The translations under genes were made by a program, and so were the position numbers. The notes under the pieces were generated by a model. It did no database searches. It was not told the origin of the DNA and saw only the letters and a list, made by a program, of their open reading frames with translations. A DNA stretch of 64,000 bases from JAJDOD01 sp039024895. GTDB lineage: Bacteria; Pseudomonadota; Alphaproteobacteria; Rhodobacterales; Rhodobacteraceae. The stretch spans positions 94,031-158,030 of the forward strand of contig JBCCPJ010000006.1 of the NCBI GenBank assembly GCA_039024895.1, written 5' to 3'. Positions 8,847 through 18,614 of this stretch are shown here, in pieces; positions within the stretch are counted from its first letter, which is position 1, and every line of letters begins with the position of its first letter.

Positions 8847-9518
8847 ATGAGGAACACAATGCGTAACAAGACATCAATCGTGCTGGGCGTTGCGGGGATT
8901 TTGACACTTTCGGCATGTGCGACGGATCCGTCGCAGTTTCCGGGCACAGAAGGCCAACGTACACAGCAAGGTGCAGTGGCAGGTGCAGCCTTAGGTGGCG
9001 TTTTGGGCGCCATAACCGGTGATGGCAGTCGCGGCGACGATATCGTACGCGGGGCCGTAATTGGCGGTGTTGCAGGTGCAGTAGCCGGCAATATCATGGA
9101 TCGCCAAGCGGCGGAGCTTCGAAACGACTTTGGCAACGGCGATATTGAGGTGATCAACACTGGCAATGAGTTGATCGTGCGGATGCCGGAAGCCATTCTG
9201 TTCGCCACGGACAGCGCCGCGCTTAACCCGAATCTACGGTCCGACCTCTTTGTTTTGGCCGACAGCCTCAACAAGTATCCGCAGTCAATCGTGACGGTGA
9301 CGGGCCATACGGACAACACGGGTTCAGCCGGTTACAACCAAGACCTCTCTGAGCGCCGGGCCAGTTCTGTTGCATCCGTTCTTCAATCCGGTGGGGTGTC
9401 GCCAACGCGTTTGCGGATAGTTGGTGCCGGTGAAAATCGCCCGATTGCAACGAACCAGACCGCTCAGGGGCGTGCTCAGAACCGGCGGGTCGATATTACG
9501 ATTACGCCAACCGGCTGA
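8847..9518 (+). CDS. OmpA-family outer-membrane lipoprotein with glycine-zipper domain
   Basis: The start at 8847 follows AAGGAGA. Residues 1-20 form a lipoprotein signal ending in the lipobox LSAC. A glycine-zipper segment (two repeats around GAVAGAALGGVLGAITG and GAVIGGVAGAVAGN) follows, then an OmpA C-terminal peptidoglycan-binding domain with TVTGHTDNTGS, LSERRASSVASVL and the closing NRRVDITI. The organisation is that of PAL- or YiaD-like lipoproteins that anchor the outer membrane to the wall. A stem-loop with a T tract follows the stop codon. Its exact role is not visible from sequence. Confidence 0.88.
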   Translation: MRNTMRNKTSIVLGVAGILTLSACATDPSQFPGTEGQRTQQGAVAGAALGGVLGAITGDGSRGDDIVRGAVIGGVAGAVAGNIMDRQAAELRNDFGNGDIEVINTGNELIVRMPEAILFATDSAALNPNLRSDLFVLADSLNKYPQSIVTVTGHTDNTGSAGYNQDLSERRASSVASVLQSGGVSPTRLRIVGAGENRPIATNQTAQGRAQNRRVDITITPTG

Positions 9519-9542
9519 TCTGTCAGCAGGTAACAAATTTAG

Positions 9543-9570
9543 TGGCGAGTCGTATTGGCTCGCCATTTTT
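9543..9570 (+). terminator. Intrinsic terminator after the OmpA-family gene
   Basis: Perfect 7-bp stem TGGCGAG / CTCGCCA around a 9-nt loop, followed directly by TTTTT. It lies 24 bp after the stop codon of the OmpA-family lipoprotein gene. Confidence 0.8.
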
Positions 9571-9756
9571 ATTGGACGCTGTCCACCCAGAAATTTTTAC
9601 CTCCGCCACCGTTCATCGCGTTTAGCAAGGCGCTTCGGAAAGGCGTATCGCGCCTGATGTCGGTTGCTAATTCAGCAGAACATTCATCTATCTTGCGTCG
9701 CCGTGGTGCCAAGTTCCAAAGCCCGAAACAAGCTCGCAAATGATCTCAAAATAGAC

Positions 9757-9780
9757 AGGGGGAGCTCGAAAGCTCCCCCT
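9757..9780 (-). terminator. Terminator-like hairpin after clpA
   Basis: A perfect 10-bp stem AGGGGGAGCT / AGCTCCCCCT closes a CGAA tetraloop. It lies 24 bp downstream of the clpA stop on the minus strand, with a loose T-rich tail (GTCTATTTT) on that side. The remaining space from 9571 to 9756 holds no gene that I can support. Confidence 0.7.
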
Positions 9781-9803
9781 TTAGCCTAGCTGTAATGCAG
9801 TGA

Positions 9804-12137
9804 TTAATCAGCGGTAAGCAGTGGCGGTTTCTTCTTGGCGATGCGCTTTGTCTTCGGTTCGATGCGAAGTTCTAGCTTGCCTTCCTTGACACCAACCTTG
9901 ACGATCCCGCCTTTGGCGAGCTTCCCGAAGAGAAGCTCTTCCGCCAAGGGCTTCTTGATCTCCTCTTGGATAACACGTCCCAGAGGACGCGCGCCCATCT
10001 TGTCGTCATACCCTTTGTTGGCCAGCCATTCAGCGGCGGGGCGCGTAAGTTCGATATGTACACCGCGATCCATCAACTGAGCTTCAAGCTGCAGAACAAA
10101 TTTCTCTACCACCTGTAGGATAACCTCCTTCGGAAGCGCGCCGAAGCTTATCACCGCATCCAGGCGGTTCCGGAATTCCGGCGTGAACATTCGTTCGATG
10201 GCAGCCGTGTCCTCGCCTTCGCGTTTGTCGCGACCGAAGCCGACCGCTTCGCGCGCCATATCCGCCGCGCCCGCGTTCGATGTCATGATCAGGATGACAT
10301 TGCGGAAATCGACTGTGCGCCCATTGTGGTCGGTCAATTGACCGTGGTCCATGACCTGCAACAGAATGTTGTACACATCCGGATGCGCCTTTTCGATTTC
10401 GTCGAGCAGGAGCACGCAGTGTGGATGCTGGTCGACCCCGTCAGTGAGAAGGCCGCCTTGGTCAAAACCGACATAGCCGGGAGGTGCGCCGATCAGCCGA
10501 CTGACGGCGTGCTTCTCCATGTATACGGACATGTCAAAGCGCATTAGTTCCACGCCGAGTGTGTCAGCCAGCTGTTTGGCGACCTCCGTTTTCCCGACGC
10601 CCGTCGGCCCCGCAAACAGGTAGTTGCCTATCGGCTTCTCTGGTTCACGCAGCCCAGCCCGGGACAGCTTGATTGCGGAGGCTAGCGCTTCGATGGCCTT
10701 GTCTTGACCGAACACCACCCGCTTCAGAGACGCCTCAAGGTCTTTCAAGACAGCAGCGTCGTCCTTCGACACATTCTTGGGTGGGATGCGCGCAATTTTT
10801 GCGACTACATTCTCAATCTGCGTGACATCTATGGTTTTGGCACGCTTTTCTTCTTCAACAAGATGTTGAGCCGCGCCAGCTTCATCGATGACGTCGATAG
10901 CTTTGTCCGGAAGTTTCCTATCATTGATATAACGTGCAGAAAGCTCGACAGCCGTCCGCACAGCATCGTCGGTGTATGTCACCGAGTGATGGTCTTCGAA
11001 ATATGGCTTCAGGCCAAGAAGGATTTGCACGCTGTCATCGACCGATGGTTCCGTTACGTCGATTTTTTGGAAACGGCGGCTGAGCGCGCGGTCCTTCTCA
11101 AAATGCTGCCGGAATTCTTTGTAGGTCGTTGACCCCATGCAGCGCAGCTTGCCGCCTTGCAGTGCCGGTTTCAGGAGGTTTGACGCGTCCATCGCTCCGC
11201 CTGACGTGGCGCCTGCGCCGATGACCGTGTGTATCTCGTCGATGAACAGAATAGCATCGGGGTGTTCTTCAAGTTCTGTCACGACCGCTTTCAGTCGCTC
11301 TTCGAAATCGCCGCGATAGCGTGTACCGGCAAGCAGCGCGCCCATGTCCAAGGAGTAAATTGTCGATCCTTCAAGAACTTCCGGGGTCGCCTTCTCCACG
11401 ATTTTCTTGGCTAATCCCTCCGCAATCGCCGTTTTGCCAACACCGGGATCGCCGACGAGAAGCGGGTTGTTTTTGCGTCGCCGACAGAGCACTTGGATAC
11501 AACGTTCGACTTCCGCCTCGCGACCGATCAATGGATCGACATCGCCTTGCACAGCCTTTGCATTTAGATCGACACAGTACTTACCAAGTGCCGATTCTTT
11601 ATTGTCCTCTTCCTCCGCATTGCCACCGCCTGTCGCCGATTGCTCATCGTCGAACTCGGGAGCACCACTGACCGGGCGCGTTTCTCCGAATGAGGGATCC
11701 TTCGCGACACCGTGGGCAATAAAGTTAACAGCATCATACCGCGTCATATCCTGCGCTTGCAGAAAATAAGCAGCATTCGACTCGCGTTCGGCAAAGATAG
11801 CGACAAGGACGTTCGCGCCGGTCACTTCAGTCCGTCCGGAAGACTGTACATGAATCGCAGCCCGTTGAATAACGCGCTGGAAAGCGGCCGTTGGCACTGC
11901 CTCAGAACCTTCGATTTCCGTTACGAGCGTTGAAAGATCGTCGTCAATAAAGTCATTGAGCGTCTTACGCAGATCGTCCAGATCCACAGAGCAGGCTTGC
12001 ATCACCTTCGCAGCGTCTGGTTCATCAATCAACGCGAGCAGCAAGTGCTCCAGCGTTGCAAGTTCGTGGCGACGCGCATTCGCGATAGCGAGGGCCGCGT
12101 GGATCGCGTCTTCGAGCGACTTGGAAAACGATGGCAC
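9804..12137 (-). CDS. clpA: ClpA, ATP-dependent Clp protease ATP-binding subunit
   Basis: ClpA unfolds substrates and feeds them to ClpP. The 777-residue protein has an N-domain (residues 1-145), a first AAA+ module with Walker A GDPGVGKT and Walker B LFIDEIHT, and a second module with GPTGVGKT and VLLLDEIEKAHPD. No ClpB/ClpC-type middle domain is present, which supports ClpA. The IGF-type loop for docking to ClpP appears as VGFGRDK-like sequence near residue 610, which I cannot assign firmly. The clpS adaptor gene, often next to clpA, is not adjacent here. gloB lies 184 bp upstream on the same strand. Confidence 0.96.
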   Translation of the reverse strand: MPSFSKSLEDAIHAALAIANARRHELATLEHLLLALIDEPDAAKVMQACSVDLDDLRKTLNDFIDDDLSTLVTEIEGSEAVPTAAFQRVIQRAAIHVQSSGRTEVTGANVLVAIFAERESNAAYFLQAQDMTRYDAVNFIAHGVAKDPSFGETRPVSGAPEFDDEQSATGGGNAEEEDNKESALGKYCVDLNAKAVQGDVDPLIGREAEVERCIQVLCRRRKNNPLLVGDPGVGKTAIAEGLAKKIVEKATPEVLEGSTIYSLDMGALLAGTRYRGDFEERLKAVVTELEEHPDAILFIDEIHTVIGAGATSGGAMDASNLLKPALQGGKLRCMGSTTYKEFRQHFEKDRALSRRFQKIDVTEPSVDDSVQILLGLKPYFEDHHSVTYTDDAVRTAVELSARYINDRKLPDKAIDVIDEAGAAQHLVEEEKRAKTIDVTQIENVVAKIARIPPKNVSKDDAAVLKDLEASLKRVVFGQDKAIEALASAIKLSRAGLREPEKPIGNYLFAGPTGVGKTEVAKQLADTLGVELMRFDMSVYMEKHAVSRLIGAPPGYVGFDQGGLLTDGVDQHPHCVLLLDEIEKAHPDVYNILLQVMDHGQLTDHNGRTVDFRNVILIMTSNAGAADMAREAVGFGRDKREGEDTAAIERMFTPEFRNRLDAVISFGALPKEVILQVVEKFVLQLEAQLMDRGVHIELTRPAAEWLANKGYDDKMGARPLGRVIQEEIKKPLAEELLFGKLAKGGIVKVGVKEGKLELRIEPKTKRIAKKKPPLLTAD

Positions 12138-12321
12138 GCTCTAGTGCTCCTTCAACAAAGGGCCGGCGAGGGATTACGGTTGGGTCCCTCACGGACCGTG
12201 ACCTTATATTGTTAGATTTCGGTTAGAATTCCGAACCTTCAAGAGTTTTTTGCTCACACACGCTCACATTTTTTCTTTCCAGTGGAAGTTGCGCCGTAAA
12301 GTGAGACAAAATGTGGCGATT

Positions 12322-13077
12322 TCAGAACGAATCCTTGCGCCGCCGTATTTCAGCAAAGACATCGACGTCACTTTCATGAGCCATATTTAGGTTCGATTTC
12401 ACCTCTGCCAAGCCTGCTCGTATAAACGGGTTTGTCGCGAGCTCCTCAGATAACGTCGAAGGTACAGTTGCGTGACCTCTGGCCCGAGCTTGTTCCACGC
12501 TCTTCATGCGCGCGAGCAGGGCGGGATTGTGCGGTTCAATGGTCAATGCAAATTTGCCATTCGCAAGCGTGTATTCGTGTCCCGAATAAATTGTCGTTTC
12601 CTCCGGTAGGGATGCCAGTTTGCTCAGCGAATGCCACATTTGCGCATGCGTGCCTTCAAAAACGCGCCCGCAGCCAAGCGCCATCAGACTATCGGCCGTA
12701 AACGCCGCGTGTTCAGACGGCATATAAAAGGCGATGTGTCCGACAGTGTGCCCGGAGACGTCCATGACTTCTACTTCTGCGCCCGCAAATTCGAAACGAT
12801 CGCCGTCTATGAGCGCGCTATCTAGCGCAGGCAAACGATGCGCGTCAGCGAGTGCGCCGCGCACTATGGCGTCGCCGCGCAGCTCGGAAACGGCGTCAAC
12901 GTGATCGTTGTGGTGATGCGTGATCCATATTTCATCCAGTGCCCAACCCTCCTTCTTGAGAACGTTGGCGATTGGACCTGCTTCTGGCGCATCGACAAGA
13001 GCCGTCTTGCCTTCATTGTGCACAAGATATGCGTAATTATCTTCGCGGCACTGGATCGTAACGAATTTGAAAGACAT
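12322..13077 (-). CDS. gloB: Hydroxyacylglutathione hydrolase (glyoxalase II)
   Basis: GloB hydrolyses S-D-lactoylglutathione to D-lactate and glutathione in methylglyoxal detoxification. The metallo-beta-lactamase motif THHHNDHVD is at residues near 55, followed by SGHTVGHI, the aspartate in FTADSL and the histidine in YSGHEYT, which complete the binuclear metal site. The C-terminal glutathione-binding region (EEL..NPFIR) is present. The ATG at 13077 gives 251 residues, normal for the family; longer starts run into the divergent methyltransferase promoter. It is transcribed in the same direction as clpA. Confidence 0.94.
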   Translation of the reverse strand: MSFKFVTIQCREDNYAYLVHNEGKTALVDAPEAGPIANVLKKEGWALDEIWITHHHNDHVDAVSELRGDAIVRGALADAHRLPALDSALIDGDRFEFAGAEVEVMDVSGHTVGHIAFYMPSEHAAFTADSLMALGCGRVFEGTHAQMWHSLSKLASLPEETTIYSGHEYTLANGKFALTIEPHNPALLARMKSVEQARARGHATVPSTLSEELATNPFIRAGLAEVKSNLNMAHESDVDVFAEIRRRKDSF

Positions 13078-13134
13078 GGCTACTCCGACGGGGCTATGTT
13101 TGAGTGACATTCGGACAAAGAAGACCGCGCCGCA

Positions 13135-13881
13135 ATGCACCTTGATGTTTTGGACCTCCGAACTTTTTATTATCGGTCGCGGCTGGGGCGGACCGCTCAG
13201 AAGGCCATGCGCGAGCAAATGCAGGAACTTTGGCCTGACGCAAAGGGGTTGAACGTTGCAGGTTTCGGGTTCGCGGCTCCACTTCTACGCCCCTATTTGG
13301 AAGAGGCGCGTCGCGTTGTGTCTCTAATGCCGGGCCAGCAAGGGGTTATGCCCTGGCCCGCTGGGCAACCTAACGTGTCTGTTTTATGCCCTGAGATCGA
13401 TTGGCCGCTTGAGAATGACAGTGTCGACCGTCTTGTCGTGCTCCATGGCCTCGAAACCAGCGAAGACCCCATCGCGTTGCTCGATGAGTGCTACCGGGTA
13501 CTCGCACCGGAGGGCATGGGTTTGTTCATTGTTCCAAACCGGGCTGGTCTTTGGGCGCGCCGAGATGAAACGCCATTTGGATTTGGGCGTCCCTATACGC
13601 TGGGTCAGCTTGAATCTAAGCTTGCGGCGATCGGTTTGGCACCGCAGCGGCATGTTGCTGCCCTCTACCATCCGCCAACGGACAAGAGGTTTTGGCTAAA
13701 GACCAGCGGCTTTTGGGAACGGCTAGGTGGGCATGTCTCAAATAGATTTGCCGGGGGTGTTTTGATGGTGGAAGTTGCGAAGCAAGTGCCCGCCCCACCG
13801 CGCACCGGATTGCCTGAAGCCATCCGAAAGCCGTTGCGCGTGCTGGACGGTATTGCGGTGCCTGACCCGAAGCCCGTTTGA
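13135..13881 (+). CDS. SAM-dependent methyltransferase of unknown substrate
   Basis: The 248-residue protein has a class I methyltransferase outline: a degenerate motif I (LNVAGFGFAAPLLRPYL), an acidic-to-hydrophobic strand around residues 85-105 (DSVDRLVVLHGLE) and the post-motif helix ALLDECYRVLAPEG typical of methyltransf_11 proteins. The glycine-rich loop is weak. It is divergent from gloB with 57 bp between starts, an arrangement I associate with Rhodobacteraceae. No substrate can be read from the sequence. Confidence 0.82.
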   Translation: MHLDVLDLRTFYYRSRLGRTAQKAMREQMQELWPDAKGLNVAGFGFAAPLLRPYLEEARRVVSLMPGQQGVMPWPAGQPNVSVLCPEIDWPLENDSVDRLVVLHGLETSEDPIALLDECYRVLAPEGMGLFIVPNRAGLWARRDETPFGFGRPYTLGQLESKLAAIGLAPQRHVAALYHPPTDKRFWLKTSGFWERLGGHVSNRFAGGVLMVEVAKQVPAPPRTGLPEAIRKPLRVLDGIAVPDPKPV

Positions 13882-14161
13882 TGCAATATACGCTATGTTA
13901 TCGCTCCCATTGGTGTGAATCGGGCTCTTCGAAGTGCCCTAGAAATGAGCAAACGGACGCACTTCGATCTAATGTATTGAAACAAAACAAATTGTTCCTC
14001 CTAAAAGCTGGCCCCTTGAGTGTTGCGAGCCGCAGGGTCCTCTGTTACACGACCGCTGATTTGTTCGCCGAGCTGCCCAGGCTTGGCTGTTTTGAGCCAC
14101 CGGTCCATCTATCTGGCAGCCCAAGACACATGGAACATTACGAACGTGGGAAAGGGGACAC
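13882..14161 (+). promoter_or_regulatory. Intergenic region upstream of the ATP synthase operon
   Basis: About 280 bp without a supportable gene. It must hold the atp promoter; the AT-rich stretch around 13970-14010 is the most promoter-like part, but I cannot assign -35 and -10 elements. GAAAGGGGACAC just before 14162 supplies the ribosome-binding site of atpH. Confidence 0.45.
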
Positions 14162-14722
14162 GTGTCAGAACCAGCATCCATTTCCTCAGGCATTGCGTCC
14201 CGCTATGCCTCTGCCGTTTTTGAACTTGCGAAAGAGGGAGGCAGCCTTGCGTCCCTTGAAACCGACATTGATGCTCTTGATGCGGCAATCGGCGAAAGCG
14301 GCGACTTCCGTGACCTGATAAATTCGCCAATCTATTCGCGGGACGCTCAAGGTGATGCGATATCAGCGGTTGCGACAAAAATGGGTTTGTCGGAGACGGT
14401 TGCCAATACGCTAAAACTCATGGCTAGTAGGCGGCGTTTATTCGTACTACCGCAGCTTGCGAGCGCGCTGCGCGACTTGATCGCTGCTGAAAAGGGTGAG
14501 GTGACCGCTGATGTTCAGTCCGCCGTGTCACTTTCCCCTGAACAAGAAAAGGCACTTGCCGCATCGCTGAAAGGTGCTGTTGGTAAGGATGTGAAAATGA
14601 ACGTTACCATCGATGAAAGCCTCATCGGAGGTCTTATTGTGAGAGTGGGCTCAAAGATGATCGACACATCGATCCGTTCGAAGCTCATGAGCCTGCAGAA
14701 TACCATGAAAGAGGTCGGATAA
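14162..14722 (+). CDS. atpH: ATP synthase F1 subunit delta
   Basis: The delta subunit (the OSCP homologue) connects F1 to the peripheral stalk. The 186-residue protein begins with SGIASRYASAVFELA, the usual delta N-terminus, and ends with the conserved GGLIVRVGSKMIDTSIRSKL block. The start is GTG with GGGGA upstream. The stop codon is immediately followed by the atpA ATG. It is the first gene of atpHAGDC, the alphaproteobacterial arrangement in which F0 genes lie elsewhere. Confidence 0.96.
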   Translation: MSEPASISSGIASRYASAVFELAKEGGSLASLETDIDALDAAIGESGDFRDLINSPIYSRDAQGDAISAVATKMGLSETVANTLKLMASRRRLFVLPQLASALRDLIAAEKGEVTADVQSAVSLSPEQEKALAASLKGAVGKDVKMNVTIDESLIGGLIVRVGSKMIDTSIRSKLMSLQNTMKEVG

Positions 14723-16261
14723 ATGGCGATCCAAGCAGCAGAGATTTCTGCGATCCTGAAGGACCAGATTAAGAACTTTGGACAGGAAGCGGAGGTGGCA
14801 GAGGTCGGCCGCGTGCTTTCCGTTGGTGACGGTATCGCCCGCGTCTATGGTCTCGATAGCGTACAGGCTGGCGAGATGGTCGAATTCCCAGGCGGTATCA
14901 TGGGGATGGCCCTGAACCTGGAAAGCGACAATGTCGGCATCGTGATCTTCGGGTCGGACCGCGACATTAAAGAAGGCGACACTGTTAAGCGCACCAATTC
15001 CATCGTAGACGTGCCCGCCGGAGACGCTCTCCTCGGCCGGGTTGTTGATGGTCTCGGGAACCCGCTCGACGGCAAGGGCCCCATTGAAGCCGCTGAAAGA
15101 CGTGTCGCCGACGTGAAAGCCCCTGGCATCATTCCGCGTAAATCGGTGCACGAGCCGATGGCAACCGGCCTCAAGGCCGTAGACGCGATGATCCCGATTG
15201 GTCGTGGCCAGCGCGAGCTTATCATCGGCGACCGCCAGACCGGTAAAACCGCTGTGGCGCTCGACGCGATCCTGAACCAGAAATCCTACAACGATGCGGC
15301 AGGCGATGATGAGAGCAAGAAGCTCTACTGTATCTATGTTGCTGTGGGGCAGAAACGTTCGACCGTTGCTCAGTTGGTCAAAAAGCTGGAGGAAAGTGGC
15401 GCAATCGATTACTCAATCGTGGTCGCCGCGACCGCGTCCGACCCGGCACCAATGCAGTTCCTGGCGCCTTATGCTGCCACTGCGATGGCTGAGTATTTCC
15501 GCGACAATGGCCGCCATGCGCTGATCATCTACGATGACCTCTCCAAGCAGGCTGTGGCGTATCGCCAGATGTCGCTGCTGCTGCGTCGTCCGCCCGGACG
15601 CGAAGCCTATCCGGGCGACGTTTTCTACCTGCACTCGCGCTTGCTCGAACGTTCGGCTAAACTGAACGAGGATAACGGCGCCGGTTCTTTGACTGCACTG
15701 CCGATCATCGAAACCCAAGGCGGCGACGTGTCGGCGTTTATTCCGACCAACGTGATCTCGATCACCGACGGCCAAATCTTTTTGGAAACCGATCTGTTCT
15801 ATCAGGGCATCCGCCCTGCTGTGAATACTGGTCTCTCGGTGTCGCGTGTTGGATCGTCGGCACAGACGTCCGCAATGTCTTCGGTCGCGGGTCCGGTGAA
15901 GCTGTCGCTTGCGCAGTATCGCGAGATGGCCGCCTTTGCCCAGTTCGGCTCCGACCTCGACGCGGCGACCCAACGTCTGCTCAACCGGGGCGCGCGCCTG
16001 ACAGAGTTGATGAAGCAGCCGCAGTATTCGCCGCTAACAAATGCGGAAATCGTTGTAACGATCTTTGCGGGCACCAATGGGTACCTCGATGGTCTCGACT
16101 TGAGCCAAGTGGCGCGGTTTGAAAGCGAGCTTCTTGCACATATGCACGCCAAGCACGCGGGCGTGATCGAATGGATCACCAACGAGGACCCTAAGATCAA
16201 AGGCGACGCAGCGGATAAGCTGAAGGCTGCGATCGATAGTTTCGCTACGGATTTTGCGTGA
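14723..16261 (+). CDS. atpA: ATP synthase F1 subunit alpha
   Basis: The alpha subunit is the regulatory nucleotide-binding subunit of F1. The protein is 512 residues with Walker A GDRQTGKT near residue 170, the segment LIIYDDLSKQAVAYRQ, and the arginine finger region SVSRVGSSAQT. Length and motifs match the family throughout. It starts directly at the atpH stop and is followed after 31 bp by atpG. Confidence 0.98.
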   Translation: MAIQAAEISAILKDQIKNFGQEAEVAEVGRVLSVGDGIARVYGLDSVQAGEMVEFPGGIMGMALNLESDNVGIVIFGSDRDIKEGDTVKRTNSIVDVPAGDALLGRVVDGLGNPLDGKGPIEAAERRVADVKAPGIIPRKSVHEPMATGLKAVDAMIPIGRGQRELIIGDRQTGKTAVALDAILNQKSYNDAAGDDESKKLYCIYVAVGQKRSTVAQLVKKLEESGAIDYSIVVAATASDPAPMQFLAPYAATAMAEYFRDNGRHALIIYDDLSKQAVAYRQMSLLLRRPPGREAYPGDVFYLHSRLLERSAKLNEDNGAGSLTALPIIETQGGDVSAFIPTNVISITDGQIFLETDLFYQGIRPAVNTGLSVSRVGSSAQTSAMSSVAGPVKLSLAQYREMAAFAQFGSDLDAATQRLLNRGARLTELMKQPQYSPLTNAEIVVTIFAGTNGYLDGLDLSQVARFESELLAHMHAKHAGVIEWITNEDPKIKGDAADKLKAAIDSFATDFA

Positions 16262-16292
16262 GTTTAAGCTGACACCCGAAAGGATAGGGTAG

Positions 16293-17162
16293 ATGCCCAA
16301 CCTCAAGGACCTGAAAACCAGGATCGACTCGGTCAAATCGACCCGGAAGATCACCCGAGCGATGCAAATGGTCGCCGCAGCAAAGTTGCGCCGCGCGGAA
16401 GAGGCGGCGGGTGCTGCGCGCCCCTACGCCGAACAGTTCAACGCGGTGATGGCCGGCCTCGCTGGATCAGTTGGCGATGGCGGGCCGAAACTGTTGGCCG
16501 GGACCGGTTCCGATCAGACCCACCTGTTGGTGGTTATGACGTCGGAGCGTGGCCTCTGCGGTGGTTTCAACACCAACATCGTCAAGCTGGCCAAGGCCAA
16601 GGCAGAGGAACTGAAAACGGCTGGGAGGACAGTCAAGTTTCTGACCGTCGGCAAAAAAGGCCGCGAGCAACTGCGCCGCGAATATGAAGACGACATCTTG
16701 GGCCATGTCGACCTCTCAGAGGTCAAGAACATCGGCTATACCAATGCCCATGATGTTGCGACCGATGTGCTGAGCCGTTTCGATGCCGGTGAGTTTGACG
16801 TCGCGACCATCTTCTTCTCGCAGTTCCAAAGCGTAATAAGCCAGATTCCGACGGCAACGCAGATTATCCCTGCACATTTCGAAGAGGCTGAAGGCGACGG
16901 CGACGCCACCGAGTTCGACTACGAACCGGGCGAAGAGGAGATCCTGCGGGAGCTTCTGCCGCGCGGTGTGGCGACGCAAATCTTCTCGGCGCTTCTAGAA
17001 AACGGTGCCTCTGAGCAGGGTGCTCGGATGAGCGCCATGGACAACGCGACCCGCAACGCGGGCGATATGATCGAGAAACTGACGATCCAGTTCAACCGGA
17101 CGCGTCAGGCGGTCATCACAAACGAACTTATCGAAATTATTTCGGGCGCCGAGGCGCTCTAA
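16293..17162 (+). CDS. atpG: ATP synthase F1 subunit gamma
   Basis: The gamma subunit is the rotating central shaft. The 289-residue protein has the N-terminal coiled-coil start NLKDLKTRIDSVKSTRKITRAM, the central SERGLCGGFN motif and the C-terminal helix MDNATRNAGDMIEKL with NRTRQAVITNELIEI. All are diagnostic of the family. It lies between atpA and atpD, as expected, 18 bp before atpD. Confidence 0.97.
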   Translation: MPNLKDLKTRIDSVKSTRKITRAMQMVAAAKLRRAEEAAGAARPYAEQFNAVMAGLAGSVGDGGPKLLAGTGSDQTHLLVVMTSERGLCGGFNTNIVKLAKAKAEELKTAGRTVKFLTVGKKGREQLRREYEDDILGHVDLSEVKNIGYTNAHDVATDVLSRFDAGEFDVATIFFSQFQSVISQIPTATQIIPAHFEEAEGDGDATEFDYEPGEEEILRELLPRGVATQIFSALLENGASEQGARMSAMDNATRNAGDMIEKLTIQFNRTRQAVITNELIEIISGAEAL

Positions 17163-17180
17163 AACGACCGGAGACGATAG

Positions 17181-18605
17181 ATGGCAAACGCAAAAGGCAA
17201 AGTGACTCAGGTTATTGGCGCTGTTGTCGACGTTCAGTTCGACGACCACCTGCCCGAAATTTTGAACGCGCTGGAAACTGACAATAACGGTAACCGGCTC
17301 GTGCTCGAAGTGGCGCAGCACCTTGGGGAGAACACGGTTCGTACGATCGCTATGGACGCTACGGAAGGCCTTGTCCGCGGTCAGGAGGTCACCGACACGG
17401 ACGGCCCAATCATGGTGCCGGTCGGCAACGCGACACTCGGCCGTATCCTGAACGTCATCGGTGAACCGGTTGACGAAGGCGAACCTGTGGCGGCTGAAGA
17501 AAAGCGTGCTATCCACCAAGCAGCACCGGAGTTTGCCGAACAGGCGACGGAATCGGAAATCCTAGTGACGGGTATCAAGGTTGTGGACCTCCTCGCACCG
17601 TATTCGAAGGGTGGTAAAATCGGCCTCTTCGGCGGCGCAGGCGTGGGCAAAACGGTTCTCATCATGGAACTGATCAACAACATCGCGAAAGTGCACTCGG
17701 GCTACTCGGTGTTCGCGGGCGTTGGCGAGCGGACGCGCGAAGGCAATGACCTGTATCACGAGATGATCGAATCCAACGTGATCAAGCCCGACAACCTTTC
17801 CGAAAGCCAGGTGGCGCTTGTTTACGGCCAGATGAACGAGCCTCCGGGCGCACGTGCACGCGTGGCTCTCACCGGTCTGACATTGGCCGAGCAGTTCCGC
17901 GACCAGTCGGGTACGGACGTTTTGTTCTTTGTCGACAATATCTTCCGCTTCACGCAGGCAGGCTCTGAGGTTTCGGCGCTTCTGGGTCGTATTCCTTCCG
18001 CTGTGGGCTATCAGCCAACGTTGGCAACCGACATGGGTGCCATGCAGGAACGGATCACCTCGACCAAGCAAGGTTCGATCACCTCGATCCAGGCCGTGTA
18101 CGTGCCTGCGGACGACCTGACCGACCCTGCACCGGCAACGACCTTTGCTCACTTGGATGCAACAACCGTTCTGTCGCGCGCCATTTCGGAGCTTGGCATC
18201 TACCCTGCGGTGGACCCGCTCGACTCGAATAGCCGTATCCTTGACCCCCAGATCGTGGGCGAGGAACACTACCAGGTGGCTCGCGACGTTCAGGGTATCC
18301 TCCAGCGTTACAAGTCGCTTCAGGACATCATCGCCATCCTCGGCATGGATGAACTCAGCGAAGAAGACAAACTCACCGTGGCGCGCGCCCGTAAGATTCA
18401 GCGCTTCCTTTCACAACCGTTCGACGTGGCGAAGGTGTTCACTGGGTCCGACGGCATTCAGGTGCCGCTCGAAGATACGATTGCGTCTTTCAAAGCAGTT
18501 GTTGCTGGCGAATACGATCACCTGCCGGAAGCGGCCTTCTACATGGTTGGCGGTATTCAGGAAGTGATCGAGAAGGCTCAGAAACTGGCTGCGGAAGCTG
18601 CATAA
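17181..18605 (+). CDS. atpD: ATP synthase F1 subunit beta
   Basis: The beta subunit carries the catalytic sites. The 474-residue protein has Walker A GGAGVGKT near residue 155, the catalytic glutamate in GERTREGND, Walker B VLFFVDNIFRFTQ, and a C-terminal DELSEEDKLTV (the DELSEED lever). The ATG follows GGAGACGAT. It is followed after 9 bp by atpC. Confidence 0.98.
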   Translation: MANAKGKVTQVIGAVVDVQFDDHLPEILNALETDNNGNRLVLEVAQHLGENTVRTIAMDATEGLVRGQEVTDTDGPIMVPVGNATLGRILNVIGEPVDEGEPVAAEEKRAIHQAAPEFAEQATESEILVTGIKVVDLLAPYSKGGKIGLFGGAGVGKTVLIMELINNIAKVHSGYSVFAGVGERTREGNDLYHEMIESNVIKPDNLSESQVALVYGQMNEPPGARARVALTGLTLAEQFRDQSGTDVLFFVDNIFRFTQAGSEVSALLGRIPSAVGYQPTLATDMGAMQERITSTKQGSITSIQAVYVPADDLTDPAPATTFAHLDATTVLSRAISELGIYPAVDPLDSNSRILDPQIVGEEHYQVARDVQGILQRYKSLQDIIAILGMDELSEEDKLTVARARKIQRFLSQPFDVAKVFTGSDGIQVPLEDTIASFKAVVAGEYDHLPEAAFYMVGGIQEVIEKAQKLAAEAA

Positions 18606-18614
18606 GGGGGCCCT

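Noticed and set aside
9555..9743. 62-codon frame between the OmpA-family gene and clpA
   Set aside because: It begins inside the terminator stem and has no ribosome-binding site or recognisable product.
12138..12321. Heat-shock-like promoter upstream of clpA (CTTGAAG and a downstream AT-rich block)
   Set aside because: The -10 half cannot be placed convincingly; spacing does not fit a known consensus by eye.
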